Source of the DNA: Bombus terrestris
Taxonomy: Eukaryota > Arthropoda > Insecta > Hymenoptera > Apidae
Direction of reading: 5' to 3'
Assembly (NCBI RefSeq): GCF_910591885.1
Contig: NC_063281.1
Location: 12,507,200 to 12,571,199, forward strand
DNA length: 64,000 bases
Positions 12,816 to 25,214 of the stretch are shown here, in pieces. The notes under the pieces are model-generated. The model saw only the letters and a list, made by a program, of their open reading frames with translations, was not told the DNA's origin and ran no database searches. The stretch's first letter is position 1, and the number at the start of each line of letters is the position of its first letter. A program made the translations under genes and the position numbers.

Positions 12816-15800
12816 GGTGAATTAAACTGAGGTATTTTTGATTGGTAAAGAAGTTTGTTAATAGAGATTTTTTTTACACTTGCATTTCTTCGTCATTTAT
12901 TTTTAAGATCGTATTAGAAAAATATACCAAACATATTTAGTTTAATGATTTCTACAATAAACAAACCAATCTATACGGTTTGTCTTACTTAATTTTATCG
13001 TCTGTTTTTGATAATTTAAAAAAATGCTTCAGAAACAAATTGAATGGTTTCAAGGGGAACCAGAAGATGTTCCAGGTGATAAAGTTAGGCAAGACCATCC
13101 GTATATGAGAAAAAAAAACTTCCAAAATTTTCAAAACCAAACGAATCAATTTATCTACTTGAATCCAGTTTCCCAATTGTCGCTGGCTCGATCCCTCTCG
13201 ACTAAACTTTTGATAGCGACATCGTCGTTTCTGGGCTGCTCGTTCGAGTTTAATTTTCCAATTTCCGACCGCTGTCTCCGGGCGCTCTCTCCGGAAGGAT
13301 GGAGGGACCGATGCCCTCGTCGCGGTTGAACTCGTCGTGGCTGTTGTTCGCACTCTTAATTAGCTAATTAGCCGGTTCACGTGAAGCGGTCTTCCCCCGT
13401 TCCATTTACTTCTCCCACTGTGTTTCGCTTCCCTCCAACCGCAGATCGGAGAATGATTCTTGAAAATGGCGAATTAATTCCGAACTCGTGACCCTTTTTC
13501 CGCGTGATAAGTTGCGTGGAAGTTCTCTCGCGTCGTGACGACTGGTTGCCTTGCTCGGAGGCATGTAAACGTTTCTGTAGGCCGTGAACGAACGTCGTGT
13601 CGCCGGAATTATTCGAAAGTTTATTTCCACCTCGCTCTATGCTCCATGTCGTTCTCTTTCTCTTTCTCTTCTTAGATGACGGAATCGCTGGCAAATTTGC
13701 ATTTCGCGTGCTCCGCGTACCGATCTTTATCTCGGGCTTTTCGTATTCGTCATCTGGAAGGCGTGTACGCCCTGGATCTTGGAAATGTTAGTCAACTGGA
13801 ATTGCTTAATATCGTTGAGAACGTGTAATGTATTGAGCTAACGAGATTCACGTTGGATTAATTAACTTTTTGTGATAATTGTTCTAATTTATTATACGAT
13901 AGCGTAATGTATATATTGATTATATGAAAAGTTGAAATTCTTTGAAAAGGTGAATGTGTATTCTCCTTGCTTGTAGTACCTTTCCTAGTTTCCTAGTTGC
14001 CGCGTTGTGTGTATCACATAATTTTTAATAATTCTAAACGTAGCATCATGTGTCTCATAAAGATAAGCTTTCCGATAATTGGAAGCTTTGTTCAAAGTTT
14101 TGTTAAAAGTTGAAAGTACAAATACGAATTTAATTCAGAATTGTTAATGTTATCTCGCAACCTAACATCAAGTTGTTGATAAATTTCTAGGTGTAATTTT
14201 AACACGCAAGAATTACAATTCAGTCGCCACTGACGATGGTATTCAGTGACCTTTCTTAAGAAGCAGTACGCATTTATTTTATTACACTATCACAAACACG
14301 TATATCGATGTAAAGGATAATAATATACACGGTATGTTGATTGCCTTTCACTTGTTACTTAACTAAAACCAAAACTCATAAAGAAAACATGAAATAATGA
14401 TTAGTTAGCTTATTATTCCATGTTTTGCATCTTCATAGTTCGTTAGAGGTTACACAAACGAGTGGCATTTGTTTCTGTTCATGAAGCTATACAACTGGAA
14501 TCTTCATCTCGATGGAAACTTGTGAGAACTTTGCGATTACTTTCTCGAACAAAGAACTCCACTTAATGGAGAACGAATTGTGTCAAAGTGGATTCCGTCG
14601 TTCGCAAATTTGCTCGAATGAAAATGATTGAAAATTAATGTAACAGTGATGATAAATATACTATTGATGCGCAAGCAGCAGAGCTGACCGTGTTTGGTTT
14701 CGTTCAAAGCTTTGAGTTAGATGTTCTTATATCCGGTTCTGTTTGAGCTATTTAAAAGCTGTTTTATTATTCATCATAGTTCCATGAAAAGATACGCTGG
14801 AAAGGGCAGCTGCATTTGGCATTGGCCACGTAAGATTTGCGCGAAATACTTTGAACTCGGCAAAAGGCATGGAACATATTTCTTCTAAGCGATTGAAGAT
14901 TTTATTTTATGCTTTTCGGGGCTTTAAGAAGAATTCGTTTCAAAGGAAGCTTTGTTTCGGGAAATTCAGTCATAAAAAGAAGAAGGTAAATATGTAATTA
15001 TAGTAAATTTACATTTAAAAGGTTATAACGATAAGCTTGTTTGAGTTTAGTAGTACGTTAAGTTCGAAAGCTTAATTTTTGATAACGTTTAAAACACTCG
15101 CGGCCGTTTACTTCTTCCACGATAAAAAAATTCCTCGAAGCAGCTGACCGAGTAGTTTCGCATCCAACTTTTTAACTACGTAATAAAACAGCAAACTGCT
15201 AACGGTTATGGGCATTTACAACACCTGCACTAAATTACAACTTTACATTAGTACAAGGTGTTCTAAAAATTGCGAACGTCCTTCTTCCTCAAAGATGAAA
15301 CTTTCCTTCGCGATTACACGTGATACTTTAGTCTTGCACGTGCACGTGTCGACGTAACACGACCCTAGAAACCACTTTCTCGGAATAAATACGTAAAACC
15401 GTAATAATAATATCGCGACATGGAAGCACGGTTGCAAAGTAACGTGTATCGTAAAAAGCATTAGCGGAAAGAGGGAGTATTTTTGCATTACGCCACTGAC
15501 ACCATCCTCGTATCTTCCTAATCCCATATAATTTTTCGCGGATGAGTAGCAGGAAGCACATTTCGTGGCGAGACCGCAATTGGAGGCCAGAAGGTATTCC
15601 GGATATCGTTCTCGCGATGGAACGTAAAAGCGATATTGAGGCAGGATGTGCCGCGACACAACAACGCTAAATAGACACTCACCGTGAAAAATCGCTCGTG
15701 TTCTTTTGCGAAATAGCTGGTATAATATTCATATTTCAATCGTGACTTGTTTAAAATATTAGTACAGACAGTTATACTATTTTTACTTCAACATTTGTAC

Positions 15801-16568
15801 TAAAAGGGCTTGCGTCTTCGAGTTTAACAAAGTCTTTCTATCTTCACCTACATCGTATTAAAATACTCAGATTTTTCCCCGTGTCGTCTTTGTTTGATCT
15901 TGGTCATTAAAAAAATCTATGTAACATCCTACAGCGATTCTCGAGTCGTTCGAGACAGAAATGAAGGAAGACAAAAAGGTTCGCTTGTTACGTTTCATTT
16001 TATAATATCCCATTTTGTTTCCAGTCCGTAAGGAACATCGGCGCAGTGTCTTTTGTAATTCGAATACTCTTGACAAAAGAACGCGCTAGTCATAAAAATG
16101 ACAAGAATCAGAGTTCCTTTTCCTGAGATCGTATTTCTGCTACTATTTCTTGATCAAGAGATAAAAGAATAGAAAAAGTCGTTTCGCAACCTGACCAAGC
16201 ATCGTTCCATTTTTCATTTGCCGCTTTGTCGTTAGCAAATGTTACAGTAGGCACCTTTACATTTGCAGATCTCTTTGTAAGGACCTGTGTAAATTCGAAC
16301 ATGTACGAAAGATTCGGCCGATTTCAAGAAAGTTATCTCATGTTGCAAATAGATTCTTTGATTTTTTAAACTCTGATGACCAAGATTAGCATTTATTGCT
16401 AAACATGAAATGAAAGTGACAGATATTTGTATAAAATTATATTTTTGCAGGAATTTCTGGAATGTTTGCTCGTAAAATACACACGGCGGCCAGCATAAAA
16501 TATTACAGCTACAAGACTACATTTTTTTCGTGTGATTTAGAATTTCCAGTGGTTCTTTATACAAAGAG

Positions 16569-16629
16569 GGTACTATTACTTACGGTCTAGGGTATTGTTA
16601 CTTAGGCTACTGTTACTTGGTCCTTAGGG
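16569..16629 (+). repeat. imperfect tandem repeat, about 20-bp period, three units
   Basis: Three copies of a GGTACTRTTACTTRGG-like unit run head to tail (TACTATTACTTACGG, TATTGTTACTTAGGC, TACTGTTACTTGG). No coding content. Confidence 0.6.
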
Positions 16630-17219
16630 AACACCTTTCATCTCTTTTATCCAGGACGGTTCATGAATCTTTATTCCTTTGTAAAAACCGCCCCCATACA
16701 CGACATTGTCCACCGGAAATATTTTTACTTTCCACGATTAATTTTTATTAACTCTTTATGAATTTTTATTCCTTGCAATTATACTTATTGCTTCTACTAA
16801 TTACTCGTTAAACCACTCTGCACGGTATATTTATGCAAACAATTTGACATTTTTAATATCGCAATTTACTTTCATGAGCTTGTATCCCACATATATTACT
16901 CGTACTTCTCTTCTATCCAAAATTACTGCGGAGATATTAACGCGTGCTTTAAAAATTTTCAACGAATCTTTTTTAGCCAGATTTAATAAACGTTTTAATT
17001 ACTTTACGATTGCTAGAATATTAGTCTTAGTTGGATATCAAAAGCGGTTACGGAGAAACGTCGCCGAACAATCCGTTAATAAGGCAGTTTTTTTTTCAGT
17101 GAGCGCCATAAAGTATAAATCAAAACGCCAGTTTCGAACACTTTACGACTGCCACTTTAAAAATTGCAATAAACCAAACTCGCATATCGAGGATCTATCG
17201 ACAACCCCATAACTATAAA

Positions 17220-18550
17220 AAATACGATGAGGGGGAAAGAAGCTTGTTCAGACGATATAGTAACAGGAACGAGCAGCAGGTTGTGCCACGAGGTAGAAGT
17301 TTTGAGTCTGAGAGTTTTTGAGTTTGAGTGTAAGAGGCGACGCAAGCAGAAACTTGTCGAATTCCTCGATAAAGGGACGAACGATCGCGTCGCGACGAAT
17401 TTTACAGTGCGACGAGAAGGGAAGAGGAGACGAGTGCCGGGTTCTTTGAGCACGTCTCGCTCTAATTACGCGACGCAGCTACATCCATATGTATAGTTGG
17501 CGCAGACACGCAGACAGCGACGAAAGAGAAAGAGCTTGGTGAGACCCGGAAGAGGTTAGATGGGGTGTTCACGACGCAGCAGGGTCGAATGTTAGTGGGA
17601 GAGGGTGCTCCCCACTTTTGCGCTATCTCTGACGCTATCCTATGTGTGTATGTGAGCGTGTGTGGTGAACCTTCTCGAGTGGATATACCGGGTACAATCG
17701 ACTACAGAAGTTCACTCTTGCAAAAGTAACGCGACTGTTCAGCATGCAGCGAAGGTATTACGAGATCGAGAGGATACAAATCGAGCGAGTTTGGATCAGC
17801 GAAGGATTGTTAACGGGGGAGGTTTATGGATGATGTAATAATCTCGGAGAGGTCTGACTGAAGATTTTAAAGGTTCAAGGATGGAGTGGATGAGTTTTGT
17901 ACGGATGGATATACTACTTATTATTTATGAATGATAGCAATTCGCGACGGAGTTAAGGTTTAAGGGTGGTTCTGTGTGGAAGCTAGAATTTTTTACTTAA
18001 TTTCAATGCAAAGGTTGATACGTATAATACGGCGGACTAAGGACAGGTTTTACTCCTTACTACTGTAGCACCGTGGACGAAAGGCCCAAGAGATATCGGG
18101 CGAACCATAAACAATGTCGCGAGAAAGCCTAAGTGCTGACAGACACATCAATGTATCGTCGATCGAATAGTTACGCGGAAGAGGCCTGCGTGACCCTGGC
18201 CACGAGCGGTTGCGAGACACATGCGTGGTGGGGCTAAGAGAAGAGACATAGGAATGCTAAGGGAGAAAGACGAATTAACAGTCAGTGTTAGTTGAGATGT
18301 CAGAGAGTACGAATTGCATTGTCGAGAGAGTGTGGTCCGCGTGAGAGAGAGCGTTGGAACCGTGGTGACGAGAGTTGTAAATTAACTATTTAGTTGTCTT
18401 AATTATAGTGCGTCATTGTAATTAGTTCACACTAAACAACCATCGTTTTCTTTCTAACCAACGTCAGTTCAATTCATTTTAAATAGACTAATTGTAGTAA
18501 GATCCTACACTACTTATGGATGGTAGTAATTGTAGACGAGGAGTGTAAGT
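17220..18550 (+). promoter_or_regulatory. GC- and CpG-rich block, possible promoter or 5' UTR region
   Basis: This stretch contrasts with its AT-rich flanks: many CpG, purine-rich GAGAG runs, and T-G alternation at 17641-17661. TCAGT initiator-like words occur (for example around 18281), and there are several donor-like sites, such as CTTG|GTGAGA near 17539 and AGT|GTAAGT near 18547. A short ORF from an ATG at 17743 gives only 28 codons. No coding domain is visible. In bees such blocks often mark first exons, but direction and owner gene cannot be read from the sequence; the plus strand is assumed only because of the donor-like sites. Confidence 0.2.
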
Positions 18551-20812
18551 GAAGGTTGAGAAAGTTTAGAGGTGGTTTTGTATAACAGACCAAGCAGCGT
18601 CCGTAAATTTTAGGTGAAATTTAGGGACTGTTACGTGTGTATAGTTCAATAGATCGATGACAGAATGTACTACTCACTGTTTGGGAATAATAGTAATATT
18701 TGGTATGATTTATTTCACAATTATAGCTCGCGATTGCGATTATACTAAATTATGGTTGTTCATAGAATGGAATACGTGTAGGAAATTATAGAGAAAATTT
18801 TAATTTATCTTTCATAGGAAAATTTATTTCCACAAATTGGTAAAGGCATTCTATTTGGCGTATTGACGTAAAACGCTTAACCATTTCTCTGAAACATTAT
18901 TTTTTCGCAGAACTCGTGCTTCACCAGCTAAATATTCATTTCCAAAATATCTCTCTGCACTCTCTATACGCGCTGGAACGTTACTCATTCGCAGGCGGGA
19001 ATAAACGAAACATCACATTTTTTAAATAATTATGTTTGTTTCGTATACTGAAATATTTATATATAAATATGTATTATATTATTAGTAGAACTCATCTGAA
19101 TATTCTTCGATCCTTTTTGCGTAAAAATAATTTTGTTTGTCAATGCTATGTAAAAAGATAGTTATTTGCATTAGCTTCTCGTCTTTATTTAATCAACATT
19201 TGCGTAAACGTTCAGGATAAGAAATAAAGTTTTTATTACAAGACAGTTAAATGTATATACCCATACAATTTGCAATTACGAAGCTCGTATATATAAAAAT
19301 ATACTACAGAGATTAGCGTAGTACAATTATACAAAACGTGCAATTAAAATGACAATTTCATGCTTCGATTAGATTTCGAAAATTTTTCAACAACGCGTAA
19401 TAATTTCCAAAAATTCTCATTTACGTCGTCGCCCGATACAATTTTCCTCATATTTTTCAAACGTAATCGCCATAGTCCGTAATTTTGCAATTTTGTCGAA
19501 TCACTTAACGAGCAACGCGGAAAATTAAATAACGTAAAAACGACGAGGTCCAAGGTTAAATTTCAACTTTAATTACTCGAGATTGCAGGTTCCGCGCTGC
19601 GTTAGAATTTTTGCTGCATTTGAGCTTGGTGAACCTTTTATTTCCCTCGCGCACTACTCACTATGTCCACTTTTTTCCCACGTAATTGTAATGAATTTCA
19701 AGTTCATTTGCACGTGAAATTGATAACGATTCGCTGAATCGCTGAGAGTTAGTGCGACATATTTTTGTGGAAACTACGTTCTCTAAAAGTCACTTTATAC
19801 TATGTTAATATTTAATTTATACAAATTTTCAGTAGCTGTTTTTTATCTTTACGAAAATACGTAAAGATTCATAATACGTCGAGTATACTCGTCGAACATT
19901 TACTAGACGAGAGGAATATTCGTTTAGGAACCAATTTATCATCTATTTAGCAAAGTTCATGAATTTTTTAGGATGGCAACTAAGAAAATGGGGGTCATAT
20001 GGGCTGACAACTAAGGCAACTAATTACATAATTCTCCTCTTTCGCAGATTTCTGCTACCAAGTGATAGTTAACAGTTATTTGCTTAAAAAATCTATATGT
20101 ATATATTTCCTATTCAACTTTATTTTTTAATTAAATTTGAGGAATACTGTAACTAAGCTGTTAATTAGACAAAACGATTCATCTTGGAAACGTATCAAGA
20201 AATTCTTGAATTCTAAGCAAGAGACGGGATAGTTTCTACGTATCAAAAATCGCGAACGTTCACCGTTTCTATTGTTTCTACTTCGTGTCTCCACCGTAAC
20301 CCCTCGTCATATTCGCATCGTCGTGACGCGCGCGATGCACGCGCTGGTAGCCAGACACCGAGGCGGATGCAAGTGCAGATCCACTTGTCTAAAAGCACTC
20401 AGGTGTGTGCTCATTAGACATCGGGTCAATGAGGCGGTGAATCTTCACCCTCTGCCGAACGAAAGGGTCCGTGGAAGAAAAAGTAGTGGAAGAAAGGTGG
20501 AGGCAAGGCGTTCGAGAGGGATCTCGCCACTCAGAGCTGTCGGATCTTGCCTCCCTTGTTAAGGAATTTCGTACAGGAAAAAGTACCATGTCGGCGTCAT
20601 GTGTAATGCAGACATCTCAGAAATTGCTTGGAACATCCAATGATATTATTTAATATTTTGCTTTGATAGATTCGTTGATTATTTAATTGTGCTACTTGTT
20701 CGGATAATTTATAAGATAACTACGTTTTTTAAAGCAGTTTTATAAGATTCTTTAATGAAAGTATTTTATAATTCTTTGTCCTTTTTCATAGATTCCACTT
20801 TCCAACGCATAA
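18551..20812. other. no recognised gene
   Basis: Mostly AT-rich. A CpG-rich patch at about 20270-20560 has an open frame of 96 codons on the plus strand, and another on the minus strand, neither with a known motif. Confidence 0.6.
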
Positions 20813-21226
20813 TTTCATGTTCAGCTTATTGAAACTTCACAACGTAAATTCCTACGTTCTGTATCACGTTCCCTAGGCTGGCCTATTCACGATGATGATC
20901 ACAACTACGTCGCTGTACTCCATAAACTCAACATTCCAACACTTGAGTACCGGAGAAGGTTAGGTGGCATTTTATTTCTTTTGAAAATTATAAATAACTT
21001 AGTAAACTGTCCTTCGCTACTTCGACTAATTAGCTTTAATGCAGGTAGACGTCCTTTACGCAACAGCCCTCCTTTTCATGTTGAATCTTTTAGTACCAAT
21101 GTTTGATTTATTAACGCTGCCACCAGAATATGCAGCTATGCGAACAATATTGCTGACCAAGTTGATCTTTCCTTTGGATCAATCAATAAATGCAGACGAC
21201 TGACTATGAAATTCATCTACTTTTAA
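20813..21226 (+). pseudogene. non-LTR retrotransposon reverse transcriptase, C-terminal relic
   Basis: An open frame of about 137 codons, broken only by TGA at 21104-21106, ends at TAA 21224-21226. It has no ATG start; the 5' side begins right after a stop at 20810. The peptide carries the pattern seen at the C-terminus of jockey-like LINE polymerases: QRKFLRSVS, then HKLNIPTLEYRRRLGGILFL, KIINNLVNCPSLLRLISFN, RRPLRNSPPFHVE, and after the stop, DLSFGSINKCRRL. The catalytic part of the reverse transcriptase is absent, so this is a 5'-truncated dead copy, as is usual for LINE insertions. The exact clade cannot be fixed from this tail alone. Confidence 0.75.
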
Positions 21227-24215
21227 AATACACTACACTCACTCTTGCCTGCAGCTTTGTATCTGTATCTTGTTAAATGAATTCTCTCCTTTTCTTTATC
21301 CATTTTACAGTATAGGGTTTCAGCTCATTAATTGAATACATAAATATTTACAGGTGATATTATAATTATTCCATAGAAAATATTCCAATTATCAATTGCA
21401 AAAGTATATTAACGAATACAATTGAGCAAATTTTTATAGCTGTATTTGTAATTTAACAAGTACTATCCGACACGATCTTGTACCTTAATAGTCGTATAAA
21501 ATGACATATCGTCGTTCCAATTTTAACGACTGTAAAATGTGGTTTCTCAAAGGACGAAGAAAACCAATTTTATTTAATAAAACTTGTAACGAAATAACGA
21601 ATGAAATGTTTTATAATGTTGGGATAAACAACGTTGTTTGCGTTCTCTAATTACCATCAAGCATGTCTGCGACGCAACTAACACTTACGTCGTTATTACT
21701 GCGACAGCTATCAACGAATAATATCGCAATAACGATGTTACGCATTTATCTGAAAATTTGTAAATTTGCAGTTACGTCGTGTCGCACTGAAACGGCGATA
21801 TGTTCAAAAGGCTAGTTAATTTACGACTCCATCAGCAACGTGTTAAACGCGTGAAGCAAAGATAAGCGTGAAGTTCATAACTTGCAATTTAAACTTCGGA
21901 AACGTCACCATCGACCAATCTAACGCAAAGCACATACGTACCCAAAGCGCCAGTCTCGACATGTGGATGGAAATTTCTGCGGAATTGAAACTCGTTCCCG
22001 CGGCAGTTTGATTAAACTTCGACACGTCCGCGTCGTTCCACGGGCAAAAATTTGGAAGTACATTTAATTATAGGGGCGGAACCAGGCTGCTGAAACTTGC
22101 ACCAACATTAATATCGTACAATCGTGCCTTTAGGCTCCGCTCTCTCGTGACCGCGCGTTTCGATTTTGAAAGTTCCTCCTCCTCTGTGCACCGAGTGGAC
22201 ATATATTCGCCGAAACTTCCCCATCCTTTATCGATCCTAATTTGCAAATTGCAAAACTTACGAGAATCGTCTTATTGACATAGGAAACGTAGCGTATCGA
22301 ATCTATGTTTTGCGTTGTTTGATCGTATAAAACATCAATATAGAATATTAGATAGTAACGATGGTAGCAGATTTATTTTATATGACGTGCGAATATCTTT
22401 TTGTCAATATATTTTAATTTCGGTAGATATACAAAGTTGGCAATACGTAGAATCCCAGTTGAAATTTTTATTAAAACAAAAACGAATATTGTTTTACGCT
22501 TGATGTTAAAATGCTGAACTTTGAAATTCGGTTCGTACAATATCGACTATTTGAAAACTGATCTTACACAGCGAACAGAACATTTCATATTTCAACGTAA
22601 ACGTCAATCAAATTAATTTTCACAAATATATCTCTACTACACATTTAAAATTCACTTAGCTACGGTTCAACTTCCGATTTCTTTTTTAAATCAAGCTGCA
22701 CCCAGTAAAAAACTGATTGGTCAGAGGTGGAGAGCTTGGAAAGGGTGGAATAGTATCGAATTAACGCCTGCGGCCGGCAAACTCTACACTGCAATGTTGA
22801 AGAGAGCTTGGGTAACTGATACCGAGTGCCATTGACCGTATTCTGATAATCCAGCGCGCCGATTCAAAGGACCCCGTTGTTTTTATTTCAACGTCTCTCG
22901 GTTTCATGTTCGCGACCACCTGTGCACGCCTCTGCGCTCTACACTCTGCGATTCCACTTTGACCGATCACTTCGCCGCTGATTTTACGGATAGAACAGTC
23001 TGGAAAACTTGGTGCTCCGTTTATAGCTACAGATCCGTAAAACGACGTTTAATTCGTTGATCGTTCGACTTGCCAACTGATCGTTTTAATTTAAAGACTG
23101 ACAAGAAATCTATTATGTAGAAATTAACGAAGCGATATTTCGTGGAAGTTAATTCGTAGGAATTTTTCATACGGAGGAAAGTATAAAAACACCATAATAC
23201 GTAAACGAGAGGTAGAGTTCGTTTTTTAGATTTAAAAGCATATCCTGCATAGGAACCATTGTAATTTTTGTTTTACAAACCATCTTTTATTCTGAATTCT
23301 TTAAAAAAAATCTCACGTCGCGACGTATAATTTCACTGTTAGATGCAAAAATTCCCAGCGCAAAAATATATATTTTATTCTGACCAAATTAACGCTGAAA
23401 TATTCTCAGCGCTGAATATTTCGAAATAAACCGTACCTCGTGAAATATTCAAGAGAAAACATGTATTTCTCTGTAGCGAAAGCACCGCAGTCCTTCCAAA
23501 AAATTTGTTCGAGTTCAACAAACTTGAATTACTTTGTTCGACAGGCTAACTACATTTCAAAGTGTGGAAATATTTTATTCAGATATTTCGTTTAGAAAAT
23601 TGTATGTTAGAGGAATATATAGAATTTGAAATACGTAAAGAGTATAGAGATTATGTAGAAAATGTCTATGTTAAAAAACTTTGGAGAAAACTCGAGGAGA
23701 AAATGTCTTTTTCTTTTTCATGTTTCATTCACACATCATTTTCTTAACATTTCGCAATTGTTTGCTTAATTTGCAAAAAGATTTTATCGTGGAAAATAAC
23801 GATAAATGATGTAGTTTGTACGACAATAGTACAACTTGTACCAGTTATACAAGCAATAAGATCTCATTAGATGTCGAACTAAGAAAATTTCTCTACCGAA
23901 AGTTCCCTTTGTTCTCGTGTTCTGACGCCTTGTGCGTTTCTATCTTTGAAGTTTCGCCACGAGGTATAGTTCCCACCCTTTCCAACACTTGGCCAGAAAG
24001 CTCTGTAACCGACACCCTCCCCAGCGGGATGAAGTTCATTATCATAACTCGATGTTCTAATGGTTTCTCAACTGAACCGTGAAATGCGCTTTTGAAGTTA
24101 CATTAACCCTCGAGTAAAATTCTCGCTGGCGTTGACCGATGACACTGGAGAGGTTAAAAATGAGATGAAACGAATAACGGCGACAAGGAACGTATATGTA
24201 TGGCGACGCGGTATT

Positions 24216-24274
24216 TTTCATATATTATACTTTCATACATTAGAATTTCATATATTAGAACTCCATACTTTCAG
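24216..24274 (+). repeat. 15-bp tandem repeat, about four units
   Basis: Units TTTCATATATTATAC (24216-24230), TTTCATACATTAGAA (24231-24245) and TTTCATATATTAGAA (24246-24260), then a degraded fourth unit to 24274. The period is exactly 15, so an ORF read through it shows a false five-residue repeat. Confidence 0.85.
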
Positions 24275-24770
24275 TGAGAATGGATTTTCGCATTTGAAAA
24301 TATTTATACGAAAAGATAATGTACATATTTTCGACTCTGTATCGTAAAGCAGCGCACGATGTTTGAAACGAGGCAAGGAACTGGTCGCAAAAACAAAAAA
24401 GAAGACAATTTTACAATGGAAGAGAAAGTTGAATGGAAACGAATTTGATAAAGGATATCGTCCATATATTCAGTTCTGTCAAATAATATCGAACAAGTCG
24501 AATGATTTAGTGCGCTCTTCAAGGATCGCGCTTCTATCGATCGACTATTTTCATAGCTTCGAATCGTTATCTGAATAAAGCTATATTTCCCATCTATCAT
24601 ATCGTTTCCTTCATAAATAACTCAGTCTTTTTTCTCGTGTGTGTCATACACGTACATGTAAGCACAACAAAGTTCAATTAGCTACATCTTTCTACCTTCA
24701 GTTTAGATCATTATCGATTTTCCTTGATTTTTGGTTTCAGATTAGGTTCATCGAGTTTTAGTCCCTCTTT

Positions 24771-25214
24771 TTTTTCAGGAAAGTCGATAACTTCGGTCTA
24801 GCCACACTGATACCGTGGCGTTTCCAACTCTTTCTTTTTTTTTTCTTTTTCAAAAAATCGTTACTATCACCCATCGACTATAGACGCGCCCCTCGACTGA
24901 TGTTTGCGGTCATCGGGCAGTCCACTTTTTCCCAGGAAATCGATAGCTTCAATTTCGCTACGCACTCACCACGACGAGCCGCTTCATTTTCCCTTTGGAA
25001 ACTGGTATTTTTGCACCCTGGCTGAACACACAGAGTACCCCGATGGATATATCGCGGTCATCTTTCATCTTCTCATCTTTTTTCTTTTTTCCAGTTGCTG
25101 TGGAAGGTCGTTGAAAAATATTCTTGTCGAGATCGCAAAGTATCACCTTGAATTTCACGTCACTTCGAACATTCAACTATATACCCACGACCAGTGAGAT
25201 GTTTGTAGTCGTTC
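24771..25214. repeat. diverged local tandem duplication (two units)
   Basis: Unit 1 (about 24771-24918) and unit 2 (about 24926-25214) start alike, with T-run, CAGGAAA, TCGATA, CTTC and a GCTACGCAC/GCCACAC core. They end alike: a CTATAGAC/CTATATAC stretch followed by GATGTTTG.GGTCATCG versus GATGTTTGTAGTCGTTC. Unit 2 is longer by inserted pyrimidine-rich sequence. The match is visible by eye at both ends but poor in the middle, so this is an old duplication. No coding function seen. Confidence 0.5.

Larger units (their letters stand above)
3712..17219. other. no recognised gene; simple repeats only
   Basis: Intergenic or intronic DNA. GC-richer patches at about 5390-5930, 6690-7330, 12150-12660 and 13140-13790 carry overlapping ORFs on both strands without recognisable protein. 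Holds the (TTA)n, (CTT)n and poly-T tracts, the 8849 palindrome and a possible dispersed repeat near 11.7 kb. Confidence 0.6.

Noticed and set aside
15243..15659. 138-codon minus-strand ORF
   Set aside because: No family resemblance; overlaps two other frames, and its left end (AAGGTGTTCTAAAAATT) looks like a repeat end rather than a gene end.
17490..17538. Short ATG frame ending TG|GTGAGA, phase compatible with 42793
   Set aside because: Only 16 codons, no membrane segment and no conserved linker; better explained as non-coding first-exon sequence or chance.
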